Shown piece by piece: positions 1 through 7,864 of a stretch of 64,000 bases of DNA. Every line of letters starts with the position of its first letter. Position 1 is the first letter of the stretch. Location: contig NZ_JHWL01000002.1 of NCBI RefSeq assembly GCF_000622085.1, positions 62,001-126,000 of the forward strand. The letters are read 5' to 3'. The DNA comes from Butyrivibrio proteoclasticus P6B7 (GTDB taxonomy: Bacteria; Bacillota; Clostridia; Lachnospirales; Lachnospiraceae). Under the pieces are notes generated by a model. The model did no database searches. It had not been told where the DNA came from and saw only the letters and a program-made list of their open reading frames with translations. Made by a program: the position numbers and the translations under genes.

Positions 1-744
1 ATTATGGTAATAGGAGAAAAGGAGACTTTCCTTGTCAAAGTGCTGGTGCAGAAGGTTAAGGATGCTGGTATTGACTGCGTCTTTAAGGACTTTAACATCA
101 ACGCTATTTGTAATGACTGGGAAGGCACTGATCTGGTTACTATATTTATGGCAGACGGGGACAGACCAGGCGATGATATTATAAGATTTCTTGTAGACAG
201 GCTTACAGATGAGGGTAAGCTCATGATTCCCATTGGGGAAAAGAATGATATAGCATTTATTGAGAGTCATGTGCCAGAAGATCTTATCTATAAATGTTTT
301 CTTCGTCCGGTGGACAATGCTGAATACGTAAGTACAGTGGCAGATCTTTTTAACAAGGTTGAAAAAGGCGAATTTAAAAAGAGTATTCTTGTGGTGGATG
401 ATGATGCCAGCTATCTTGGACTTATCAGAGAATGGCTTAAGGATGATTACAGAGTATCCATGGCTAATTCCGGACTTCAGGCCATCAAGTGGCTTGGTAA
501 GAACAAGGCTGATCTTATTCTTTTGGATCATGAGATGCCGGTTACCACAGGACCTCAGGTTTTGGAAATGCTTAGAAGCGATGAGGAGACCAAGAACATT
601 CCAGTAATGTTCCTTACAGGTAAGAGTGATAAGGAAAGCGTTATGGCAGTGGTCTCACTTAAACCAGAAGGCTACTTTTTAAAGACTATTGATAAAAAAG
701 AGCTATTGGAGAAGCTCTCGGAATTCTTTATTCTCCATAAGTAA
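1..744 (+). CDS. Response regulator with two receiver-like domains (5' end probably cut by the window)
   Basis: The frame is open from the first base. The first ATG (position 4) falls inside what looks like the first beta strand of a receiver fold, so the true start is probably a few codons upstream. Counting from that ATG, residues 1-120 form a degenerate receiver-like region with no clear phospho-acceptor. Residues 126-245 form a canonical receiver: acidic triad in ILVVDDD (about 128-134), phospho-acceptor Asp175 in LILLDHEMP, Thr in FLTGK (205) and Lys in YFLKT (227). There is no output domain, so it probably acts as a phosphorelay shuttle or by protein contact. The next gene, 30 bases downstream, is another response regulator, so the two are probably co-transcribed with a kinase gene outside the window. 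Confidence 0.8.
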   Translation: MMVIGEKETFLVKVLVQKVKDAGIDCVFKDFNINAICNDWEGTDLVTIFMADGDRPGDDIIRFLVDRLTDEGKLMIPIGEKNDIAFIESHVPEDLIYKCFLRPVDNAEYVSTVADLFNKVEKGEFKKSILVVDDDASYLGLIREWLKDDYRVSMANSGLQAIKWLGKNKADLILLDHEMPVTTGPQVLEMLRSDEETKNIPVMFLTGKSDKESVMAVVSLKPEGYFLKTIDKKELLEKLSEFFILHK

Positions 745-774
745 AAATAAACGGGCAAACGGGAAGAGCAATAA

Positions 775-1575
775 ATGCGGGCAATTTGTGTAGATGACGA
801 TGAGATGGTTCTTGACCTTACAATCTCCTTTATGGAAGAGTCGGATTTTTTCTCTGAGGTTAGGGGCTTTATTTCAGCTAAAGAAGCTATAGAATATATG
901 AAAAATTCCAAAGTATCACTGGCTCTTTTGGATGTTGATATGCCGGAAATGGATGGTATGACTCTGGCAGGGAAGCTGCGAGAGATAGATCCTAAGCTAT
1001 CAATTATCTTTCTGACGGGATACTCTCAGTATGCTGTTGATGCCTTCAAGGTCCATGCCGAAGGCTATCTTCTTAAACCCATCGAAAAGGATAAGCTCTT
1101 TGAGGAGCTTTCATATGTGCTGGATAACAGGGATGAAGAGACTAAGACTCTGGCCACAGCCAGAACCTTTGGTAACTTTGATCTGTTTGTGGGTGGTCAG
1201 AGCGTAGTATTTAAGAGATCTAAGTCAAAAGAGCTACTGGCTTATCTGATAGACCAAAGAGGCGGCACTGTTACAAGAGCAGAAGCTTTCTCAGCACTTT
1301 GGGAGGATGGTCTTTATGACAGATCCATGCAAAAGCAGATGGATGTCATTATTAGGAGCCTTAAAGATACATTAAAGGAATATGATATCAGTGATATTCT
1401 TGAGATTAAGAGTGGTTCCATGAGGATCAATACAGAGCTGATAGAATGTGATATGTACGATTATCTTGATGGAGATGAAAATGCCATTAAGTCCTATAGA
1501 GGCGTATATATGAATTCCTATTATTGGGCAAGTATGACAGAAGGTATGCTTCTTGATGATAGAATTGATTACTGA
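775..1575 (+). CDS. Response regulator with C-terminal winged-helix (SARP/OmpR-like) output domain
   Basis: This 266-aa protein starts with a complete receiver: CVDDDE, phospho-acceptor Asp53 in LLDVDMPEMDG, Thr in FLTGY and Lys in YLLKPIEK. Residues about 130-260 resemble the DNA-binding transcriptional activator fold seen in SARP-type and related Firmicute regulators, with the segment KSKELLAYLIDQRGG and a following helix-rich part. This makes it a probable phosphorylation-dependent transcription factor. It lies 30 bases after another receiver protein, and the upstream gene has no DNA-binding domain, so this one is likely the output of the same pathway. The ribosome binding site is only moderate (GGGAAGAG). 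The target genes cannot be told from the sequence. Confidence 0.82.
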   Translation: MRAICVDDDEMVLDLTISFMEESDFFSEVRGFISAKEAIEYMKNSKVSLALLDVDMPEMDGMTLAGKLREIDPKLSIIFLTGYSQYAVDAFKVHAEGYLLKPIEKDKLFEELSYVLDNRDEETKTLATARTFGNFDLFVGGQSVVFKRSKSKELLAYLIDQRGGTVTRAEAFSALWEDGLYDRSMQKQMDVIIRSLKDTLKEYDISDILEIKSGSMRINTELIECDMYDYLDGDENAIKSYRGVYMNSYYWASMTEGMLLDDRIDY

Positions 1576-1771
1576 TGGTGGGAAAATAAAGATAATGTAA
1601 GTGAAATGTTCAGGAGTATCTTAGACGATGTATATGCTAGGGTACCACGGGCATAGTACCCTGGCAGTGATAATCGCCGTATCCACTGAACAGGGATACG
1701 AGAAATATAAAAAACACCCCTCATAAAGTAAATCGCAGACGATCACTTTATGATTAGTAGTATATTCCGCC

Positions 1772-1793
1772 ATGTCCAACAAATGTCCAACAA
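1772..1793. repeat. Tandem 11-bp direct repeat
   Basis: ATGTCCAACAA occurs twice, head to tail and without mismatch, about 75 bases beyond the 3' end of the tRNA-Gly gene. Its role is unknown. Its place beside a tRNA 3' end would fit an integration-site remnant, but no integrase gene is present. Confidence 0.6.
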
Positions 1794-1817
1794 GAATTCA
1801 AAAATAATAAAAAAGTG

Positions 1818-1856
1818 CAAAAAAATAGCTGATACGTCATGTATCAGCTTTTATTA
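1818..1856 (-). terminator. Terminator of tRNA-Gly (works as a stem on both strands)
   Basis: A perfect 8-bp stem GCTGATAC/GTATCAGC (1828-1835 with 1841-1848) is flanked by an A-rich run on the left, which becomes a T-rich run on the minus strand. It lies directly downstream of the minus-strand tRNA. Confidence 0.75.
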
Positions 1857-1866
1857 TAGAACAAAG

Positions 1867-1937
1867 AGCAGATGACGGGAATCGAACCCGCCTCCCAAGC
1901 TTGGGAAGCTTGTATTCTACCGATGAACTACATCTGC
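1867..1937 (-). tRNA. tRNA-Gly (anticodon CCC)
   Basis: The minus strand folds into a full cloverleaf. The acceptor stem is GCAGATG/CATCTGC, the T arm contains GGTTCGATTCC, and the anticodon stem CAAGC/GCTTG encloses the loop TTCCCAA with anticodon CCC. The discriminator base is U, usual for bacterial tRNA-Gly. The 3' CCA is not encoded, so CCA would be added after transcription. It has its own promoter at 1950-1978 and a terminator at 1818-1856, so it is a single-gene unit. Confidence 0.95.
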
Positions 1938-1949
1938 AACAACTATTTC

Positions 1950-1978
1950 ATTTTACTCAATGTATGATATAATTTCAA
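1950..1978 (-). promoter_or_regulatory. Promoter of tRNA-Gly
   Basis: On the minus strand, TTGAAA (1973-1978) and TAAAAT (1950-1955) are separated by exactly 17 bases, giving a start near 1943, a few bases before the tRNA. It overlaps the divergent mscL promoter. Confidence 0.75.
1965..1973 (+). promoter_or_regulatory. Extended -10 promoter of mscL
   Basis: TGATATAAT is a perfect extended -10 element (TGnTATAAT). The -35 region is weak. It lies about 75 bases before the mscL start and overlaps the -35 box of the tRNA promoter on the other strand, so the two promoters may compete. Confidence 0.6.
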
Positions 1979-2048
1979 GGTATATACCAATACTTTTATT
2001 ACTAAACTTTTTATGGGGACACAGTAAATGTGTAGAAAGTGAGTAGTT

Positions 2049-2531
2049 ATGACAGAAAAGATTAAAGATGTTGCGGGAAAAGGAAAGGGACTTGCCGGAG
2101 AATTCCGTGAGTTCATCATGCGCGGTAATGTAATGGACATGGCTGTTGGTGTTATCATCGGCGGTGCATTCCAGAAGATCATCACATCACTTGTAGATGA
2201 CATTATCATGCCAGTCATCAGCCTTCTTACAGGCGGTATCGACTTTAACAACATGTATGTTGTTCTTGATGGCGGCAGCTACGCTTCTCTTGATGCCGCT
2301 AAGGAGGCAGGAGCAGCAACTCTCAACTATGGTACCTTCATTACTGTAGTTATCAACTTCATCTTAATGGCGCTGGTTATTTTCTTCATGGTTAAGGCTA
2401 TGAACAGATTAAGCGACAGAATTAAGAAGGAGAAGGAAGAAGAGGCACCTACTACTAAGATCTGCCCTAAGTGTAAGAGCGAGATCAATATCGAGGCAAC
2501 TAAGTGCCCATGCTGTACTTCAGATCTTTGA
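2049..2531 (+). CDS. mscL: Large-conductance mechanosensitive channel MscL with zinc-ribbon tail
   Basis: This 160-aa membrane channel opens under membrane tension to release solutes during osmotic down-shock. The N-terminal part EFREFIMRGNVMDMAVGVII (about 18-37) is the MscL signature and enters the first transmembrane helix. The second helix is at about 95-115 (FITVVINFILMALVIFFMV). After a short charged helix the protein ends with CPKC...CPCC (about 138-155), a zinc-ribbon not found in the classical E. coli protein, which ends in a helical bundle. The gene stands alone, with its own promoter and a terminator at 2548-2576. Confidence 0.95.
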   Translation: MTEKIKDVAGKGKGLAGEFREFIMRGNVMDMAVGVIIGGAFQKIITSLVDDIIMPVISLLTGGIDFNNMYVVLDGGSYASLDAAKEAGAATLNYGTFITVVINFILMALVIFFMVKAMNRLSDRIKKEKEEEAPTTKICPKCKSEINIEATKCPCCTSDL

Positions 2532-2547
2532 TTATTATATGAATGAC

Positions 2548-2576
2548 AAGGGGCCTTTTTATAAGGCCTCTTTTCT
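2548..2576 (+). terminator. Terminator of mscL
   Basis: Stem AAGGGGCCTT/AAGGCCTCTT (2548-2557 with 2563-2572, one G-U pair) followed by TTTTC. Confidence 0.8.
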
Positions 2577-2616
2577 ATATATTTTTCTTTACTAACTATT
2601 GGTGGAGTTTTTGGGG

Positions 2617-4911
2617 ATGAATAAGTCTATATGGCAATGGCTTGAAATAGAACCAACTAATGACGAAGCAGAGATAAAAAAAGCTTACTCTGAAATGTGT
2701 AAGAAATATCACCCGGTGGAATTTCCAGAGGAATTCCAGCAGCTAAGAGACAGCTATAAGCAGGCTCTTAGGATTGCAAAGCGTCGTAAGGCTCAGACAG
2801 CCAGGGAAGATAATGCTCTGGATGATAGAGAAATTGCAGAGCATAAATTAACTGAGACTACAGAATATAATGATTCACCAGAATATGATTATGAAATGTC
2901 AGGTGGCCAGGCAGAAAGTGATGAGGAAGAGAAGGCTCCTGAGTACGAATTTGGTGATTATTTAGATAATAGATTAACTCCCGCTCAAAGGGACTTGTAT
3001 AAGATGGTTAAGCTCTTTTGCGAGCTGGTTAAGCAAAAGCCTAAGATTTATGGCAACGGCAAGTCGGTTAATCTGGTGATGGCAAACTGGGACCAAAAGC
3101 CTATATCTGATCACCTTACCAGCGTTCTTGTTTCAGAGCTTATAGAGCTTATAAGCCAGATACCATGCTTTAGTAAGGATATGATAAAGGCTTTAGATAA
3201 TAAGCTTATACAAGGCAGGAAGGGTTCGGAATTTGAAGCACTTAAGAGTAGGCTTGCCAAGCTCTATAATCCTGATCTTGTGAGCGCTAAGAATTACAAG
3301 TATAAGCTTGGCTATGATGATGTCACCAGATTGTTTATCAAGATCGCAGATGAGGGAGCTTACTCTGATTATGTTGGATGGATATTTGCAAGAGGTTTAT
3401 GGCACTTTAATAAGGTGAGATTTGTTCTTAGTACCACCTATCTGTATATTATTGGACCTAGGACCAGATGCTATCTATTAAGAGAGACCTCTTTTGACAT
3501 CAATGAAAGAACTGGAAGACTGTCTATCCGTGACAATAAAGGCAAAAAGATAATTAGCTTTTCTGTGGGTTTTGTAGATTACCAGGCCATTCTCACAATG
3601 CTTCTTAGATCTACAAGTAAGAGAGCCCATGAGATGAAGATGAACAGGTTTAATATGCTTATGCCCTATGAACCTGATAAGAACGGTAAAGCACGGCTCT
3701 TTTCAGACTATTATTTCTGGGGAAGGGAGCTGCATAATTTTAAACTTGTTGCTACGTTCCTGATTTTGACTGTTATTTGCTTGTGTCTTGCGCCTCTTTA
3801 CTACCTTGAAATGCCAAAGCTGGGATATCTGATTGTTTTGGTAAAGACTGTAGGAATTGTATGCTTTCCGCTGATTGTGATTTTTACTATTTTGGCGTTT
3901 GCAACTGGATGCTGGACTATCGGTTATTTGCTTAGTTTTTTCAAGATCAAATCGCCGGTAAGACAAGAACTCAAGAATGATATATCAAACGGAAAAGCTA
4001 AGAGGACAGCCAATGGTGATCTTTGTTTCTTCGAAAGATACCTTATTATAGTAGATCATAAAGGTATTCATCTTGTCCCATACAACAAGATAAAGGAAAG
4101 CCATATGTATCATCCCGATAGCAAGAATAAATCTGCGCGAATAACACTATCCATGATCGATGGCAGAATACTTGGGTATCAGAATAATCTTATAGGTGTT
4201 CTGGAAGATGTTCGTTCACTTATTGAGGAAAAGAGAGAAGCCTGTGGTAATCTCTACGAAGATGGGGCGAATCCTGAGGATAAAGAGCGAATTCATGCTT
4301 TTTATACCAAAATGCTTGCTGAGAAGAAGATTAAATTTACATCATCATATCTTCTTCATACAGATATTGGAGCTACTTATTTAGCTCATTATTCACTTGT
4401 TTTTGTGTTTGGAATGATAGCTTTTGGGGCTTTTTGCTTTTGCATTGCTGGAGAGACTAAGCCAGAGATTATTGTGGGTAGCATTGTTCTGATAATAATG
4501 CTTTTGTTTTTACTGGCCGTATTTTATAGTATGCGTAGCTATACTAGGCGTGCTCACAAGGACCTGGTGGAAGCTATGATACAGATGATGTATCCAGATG
4601 TGTATAAGAGCGAAAAGTTTGCAGTTTACGCGTTGGATGATTTCCTGGTATTTATTGCTTCCGGTTCTCTTTATATATTCAGGTATGAAGATATTGAATG
4701 GATATCTGCAGATGGGTATGTCAGTGAGAAGAACAGTAACAGAGTTATATGCATGTGCCGTATTGATTATTCTGTCACCAAAAACTATGAGCTTATGGCA
4801 GATGATATGAGAAATATAGTAAAGGGTATTGAAAAGAAATGCCCTGATATTAAAGTTGTAAAACGAGGAAAGTTATATGATAGTTGGAATAGATCTAGGA
4901 ACGACAAATAG
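2617..4911 (+). CDS. Membrane protein with N-terminal J-like domain, likely Hsp70 co-chaperone
   Basis: The start chosen is the ATG at 2617, nine bases after GGTGGAG; an in-frame TTG at 2599 would put the binding site inside the gene. Residues 1-60 look like a J domain (WQWLEIEPTNDEAEIKKAY), but the invariant HPD motif reads HPV in KKYHPVEFPEEF. An acidic linker follows (about 75-120). Hydrophobic segments lie at about 375-445 and 590-640, and a soluble region after each resembles a PH/YcxB-like fold. The gene overlaps the downstream Hsp70 gene by 35 bases, which suggests a partner pair similar to E. coli HscC with the membrane J proteins DjlB/DjlC. The function of the soluble regions is unknown. 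Confidence 0.72.
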   Translation: MNKSIWQWLEIEPTNDEAEIKKAYSEMCKKYHPVEFPEEFQQLRDSYKQALRIAKRRKAQTAREDNALDDREIAEHKLTETTEYNDSPEYDYEMSGGQAESDEEEKAPEYEFGDYLDNRLTPAQRDLYKMVKLFCELVKQKPKIYGNGKSVNLVMANWDQKPISDHLTSVLVSELIELISQIPCFSKDMIKALDNKLIQGRKGSEFEALKSRLAKLYNPDLVSAKNYKYKLGYDDVTRLFIKIADEGAYSDYVGWIFARGLWHFNKVRFVLSTTYLYIIGPRTRCYLLRETSFDINERTGRLSIRDNKGKKIISFSVGFVDYQAILTMLLRSTSKRAHEMKMNRFNMLMPYEPDKNGKARLFSDYYFWGRELHNFKLVATFLILTVICLCLAPLYYLEMPKLGYLIVLVKTVGIVCFPLIVIFTILAFATGCWTIGYLLSFFKIKSPVRQELKNDISNGKAKRTANGDLCFFERYLIIVDHKGIHLVPYNKIKESHMYHPDSKNKSARITLSMIDGRILGYQNNLIGVLEDVRSLIEEKREACGNLYEDGANPEDKERIHAFYTKMLAEKKIKFTSSYLLHTDIGATYLAHYSLVFVFGMIAFGAFCFCIAGETKPEIIVGSIVLIIMLLFLLAVFYSMRSYTRRAHKDLVEAMIQMMYPDVYKSEKFAVYALDDFLVFIASGSLYIFRYEDIEWISADGYVSEKNSNRVICMCRIDYSVTKNYELMADDMRNIVKGIEKKCPDIKVVKRGKLYDSWNRSRNDK

Positions 4912-6616
4912 TCTTGTCAGTGTATGGGAAGGTGAAGGCATAAGGCTTATTCCCAACGAGTTTGGTGAATTCCTTACCCCTTCCGTAGTATCTTTTGACA
5001 AGGATAAAAATGTGATCGTGGGTAAGACAGCCAGGGAGAGACTTATTACAGATCCGGATAATACGGTCCGTGAATTTAAGAGGCAGATGGGCAGAGATGT
5101 TAAATACAATCTTGGTAAGGCTGGATCTTACACTCCAGTGGAGCTTTCTGCCATCGTGATAAAAAAGCTTGTGGCTGACGCTGAAAAGTATATAGGGGAG
5201 AAGGTTGATTCTGCAGTTATCAGTGTGCCTGCCTATTTTGATGATCATCAAAGGGAGGCTACACGTATCGCTGGAATTAAGGCAGGAGTTAAGGTTACTC
5301 AGCTTGTTAATGAGCCTTCAGCTGCGGCTCTTTCTTATCATATCAGTCATATGGATCAGGATGAGAAGTTCATTATCTTTGACTTTGGAGGCGGAACCTT
5401 AGATGTTACCTTGGTTGATGCCTTTGATAACGTGGTAGAGATCTGCAATATATCTGGAGACAACAGTCTTGGTGGCAAGGACTTCAATGAAGCTATCGCC
5501 ATGGATATCTGCAGTAAGGCAGATCTTGAGTGGTTACATCTTGATAAAAAGGAGCAGGCAATTCTTCTTAACATAGCTGAGGGAATAAAGATAGCTCTTT
5601 CTACAGAGGATGAGATAGAAACTCAGGTGACTCTTAAGGGAAAAGAGTTTTCATATCGCTTAAACAGACAGGAACTTATCAACATTTCTACTCCTATTTT
5701 TAAGAAGCTTACTATTGTTCTTAAAAGACTTATGAATGATGCCATGCTTGAGATTGAGGATATTTCTGGTGTTATCATGGTGGGCGGATCCTCCAAGATG
5801 CCTATTGTAAGGGCATATCTGGAATCTTTATTTGGAGGAAAGGTTATTCTTGATAATGACGGTGATGTGGCTATTTGCCGCGGTGTTGGCATTGTGACAG
5901 GTATCAACTTAAGGAAGGAAATGGTCAAAGATATTGTTATGACTGATATTTGTCCTTTCTCATTGGGAGTTGATGTTGTTGGAGATGTAATGTCTACCAT
6001 TATTCCTAAGAACAGGACCCTGCCAACCAGTAGAACCCAGAGGTACTACACTGTATCTGACTATCAGACGAAGCTTACCTTTAACATCTATCAGGGAGAG
6101 AAGAAAACTGCGTCCAGTAACCTTCTTCTAGATACCATTACCTTTGATATCCCGGCTAAGCCAAGCGGAGAGGTCTATGCAGATGTGCGCTTTTCCTATG
6201 ATCTTAATGGTATCTTTGATATTGATATCTTTTGCCCAGCCAATAAGACTAGCATCCAAAGGCACAGAGGAGCTGCAGAGGGTATTGATGAGGAGACTCT
6301 CAATGAGCTGAATGTAAGAATGGAAGAGCTTAAACAGGATCCAAGAGAGATTCCTGAGATCAAATATCTTCTTAACAAGGCTGCCAGAATGTATGAGGAA
6401 GGCAATGAAATTCAGCGCCGAGTTCTCTTTGATGAAATGAGGAAGTTTGATTATATCCTGGATGAACAGTCTGTGGATCAGTGCAAGAAGGCCGCTATTT
6501 CTTTTTCCATTACATTGGATAATATAGAAAAGACAATGTTCAGCTTTTCAGGGGAAGGCGGAGACCTTTGGAAAGAGCTGTTTGAAAGCACTGATTTAGA
6601 TGATGAGGACAAATGA
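4877..6616 (+). CDS. Short Hsp70 (DnaK/HscC-like) chaperone
   Basis: This 579-aa Hsp70 has the ATPase motifs IGIDLGTTNS-type (VGIDLGTTNSLVSVWEG), NEPSAAALSY, DFGGGTLDVTLVDAF and VGGSSKMP, and a substrate-binding beta domain from about residue 355. It is about 30-40 residues shorter than DnaK, mainly in the helical lid, and lacks the EEVD-like acidic DnaK tail. No grpE or dnaJ is next to it, so it is not the housekeeping dnaK. The ATG at 4877 follows GAGGAAAG and lies inside the 3' end of the J-like gene, so translation is probably coupled. A specialised membrane-associated chaperone role is inferred from this pairing; substrates are unknown. Confidence 0.85.
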   Translation: MIVGIDLGTTNSLVSVWEGEGIRLIPNEFGEFLTPSVVSFDKDKNVIVGKTARERLITDPDNTVREFKRQMGRDVKYNLGKAGSYTPVELSAIVIKKLVADAEKYIGEKVDSAVISVPAYFDDHQREATRIAGIKAGVKVTQLVNEPSAAALSYHISHMDQDEKFIIFDFGGGTLDVTLVDAFDNVVEICNISGDNSLGGKDFNEAIAMDICSKADLEWLHLDKKEQAILLNIAEGIKIALSTEDEIETQVTLKGKEFSYRLNRQELINISTPIFKKLTIVLKRLMNDAMLEIEDISGVIMVGGSSKMPIVRAYLESLFGGKVILDNDGDVAICRGVGIVTGINLRKEMVKDIVMTDICPFSLGVDVVGDVMSTIIPKNRTLPTSRTQRYYTVSDYQTKLTFNIYQGEKKTASSNLLLDTITFDIPAKPSGEVYADVRFSYDLNGIFDIDIFCPANKTSIQRHRGAAEGIDEETLNELNVRMEELKQDPREIPEIKYLLNKAARMYEEGNEIQRRVLFDEMRKFDYILDEQSVDQCKKAAISFSITLDNIEKTMFSFSGEGGDLWKELFESTDLDDEDK

Positions 6617-6664
6617 TCATTATCTGATAAAATGGATGTAGTAATTTAATCCGTGAGGTTTTAT

Positions 6665-7750
6665 ATGAGTGATAGTTTAAATAAAAAGGCGCTTGTTGCC
6701 ATGAGCGGCGGCGTGGACAGTTCTGTTGCAGCTTTCCTTACACATGAAAAGGGCTATGAGTGCATGGGCTGTACTATGCGTCTTTATGAAAATGATATGA
6801 TCGGAGAGGACCTTTTTGGCACCTGCTGTAGTCTTAATGATACTCAGGATGCCAGGGCAGTCTGCGATAAAATAGGTATTCCTTATAATATCTACCATTA
6901 TGAGGTGGAGTTTCAGCAAAAGGTTATTGAGCCCTTTGTCTGCAGCTATGAAAAGGGTGAGACACCTAATCCCTGCATCAGATGTAATAAGTATCTTAAG
7001 TTTGACAGTCTCTATAAGAAGGGACTGGAGCTTGGCTATGATTATATTGTGACAGGTCACTATGCCAGAATAGAGGAAAGAGATGGACATTTCTACCTTC
7101 TTAAGGCTAAGGATCTTAACAAGGATCAGAGCTATGTTCTTTATGATCTTACTGAGGAGCAGCTTTCTCATACCTTATTCCCACTTGGTGACTACACTAA
7201 GGGTGAGGTAAGAGAGATTGCAGAAAGTAACGAGTTTGTGACCTCCCATAAGAGCGAAAGCCAGGATATCTGCTTTGTTCCAGATGGTGACTATGCAGCT
7301 ATGATTAAGCGTTACAGGAATAAGGATTATCCTAAGGGGGATTTTGTTGATAAGGATGGGAATGTCCTTGGGAAGCATGATGGAATCATAGGTTATACCA
7401 TAGGTCAGAGAAGGGGCCTTGGAATTCCTGCTGATAGAAGGCTTTATGTTACTAAGCTTGATGTACCTAATAACAGGGTTATTCTGGCTGATAATGAAGA
7501 TCTTTTTACAACGGATTTTGTGGTAAGGGACTTCCACTGGATCACTGGAGAGGTGCCACAGGGTGACATCAGATGCAGTGCCAAGATCCGCTATAAGCAC
7601 AAGGAACAGCCTGCTACTGTAAAGGCTCTTGAGGGCGGAAGAGCATCTGTATCCTTTGATGAGCCACAGAGAGCCATAACACCTGGTCAGTCCTGTGTTC
7701 TCTATGATGGAGATATTGTTCTTGGCGGCGGAATCATAGAGAACAACTGA
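6665..7750 (+). CDS. mnmA: tRNA-specific 2-thiouridylase MnmA
   Basis: The enzyme puts sulfur on U34 of tRNA-Lys, -Glu and -Gln using ATP and persulfide sulfur. The start is the ATG at 6665, six bases after GAGG; the in-frame GTG at 6653 overlaps that site and is not used here. The 361-aa protein has the PP-loop SGGVDSS (14-20), the first catalytic cysteine in TPNPCIRCNKYLKF (Cys104), the second in SESQDICFVPDGDY (Cys203), and the RGLG motif of the central domain, so it looks fully functional. It stands alone between the Hsp70 and GGDEF genes. The usual cysteine desulfurase partner is not nearby. Confidence 0.95.
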   Translation: MSDSLNKKALVAMSGGVDSSVAAFLTHEKGYECMGCTMRLYENDMIGEDLFGTCCSLNDTQDARAVCDKIGIPYNIYHYEVEFQQKVIEPFVCSYEKGETPNPCIRCNKYLKFDSLYKKGLELGYDYIVTGHYARIEERDGHFYLLKAKDLNKDQSYVLYDLTEEQLSHTLFPLGDYTKGEVREIAESNEFVTSHKSESQDICFVPDGDYAAMIKRYRNKDYPKGDFVDKDGNVLGKHDGIIGYTIGQRRGLGIPADRRLYVTKLDVPNNRVILADNEDLFTTDFVVRDFHWITGEVPQGDIRCSAKIRYKHKEQPATVKALEGGRASVSFDEPQRAITPGQSCVLYDGDIVLGGGIIENN

Positions 7751-7801
7751 TGAGATAGTATTATAGTTTAGGTTTTTTTAATTAGAAATTCATTGCTATG
7801 A

Positions 7802-7810
7802 TGATATAAT
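7802..7810 (+). promoter_or_regulatory. Extended -10 promoter of the GGDEF gene
   Basis: TGATATAAT matches the extended -10 element perfectly. No good -35 box is seen. It lies about 55 bases before the start codon. Confidence 0.5.
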
Positions 7811-7864
7811 GAACATGAATGAACGCTTTACTGATTTTGTATATTTAGGAGGCATTCTTTTACC

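Larger units (their letters stand above)
1576..1860. other. Hairpin-rich non-coding gap with a tandem 11-bp repeat
   Basis: No convincing gene. Three inverted repeats follow each other: AGGGTAC/GTACCCT (1639-1645 with 1656-1662), CGTATCC/GGATACG (1678-1684 with 1694-1700), and TCATAAAGT/ACTTTATGA (1721-1729 with 1745-1753) with a nested ATCG/CGAT inside its loop. They are followed by a perfect tandem copy of ATGTCCAACAA at 1772-1782 and 1783-1793. None has a U-tract except the separate terminator at 1818-1856. It could be a structured untranslated RNA or the scar of an element once inserted next to the tRNA. The function is unknown. Confidence 0.5.

Noticed and set aside
1772..1793. Attachment site of a mobile element
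   Set aside because: Only a tandem repeat beside the tRNA is visible; there is no integrase and no second copy at a distance, so it is kept only as a repeat.
2599..2616. Longer J-like protein starting at a TTG
   Set aside because: The GGTGGAG ribosome binding site lies inside this extension and the ATG at 2617 has ideal spacing.
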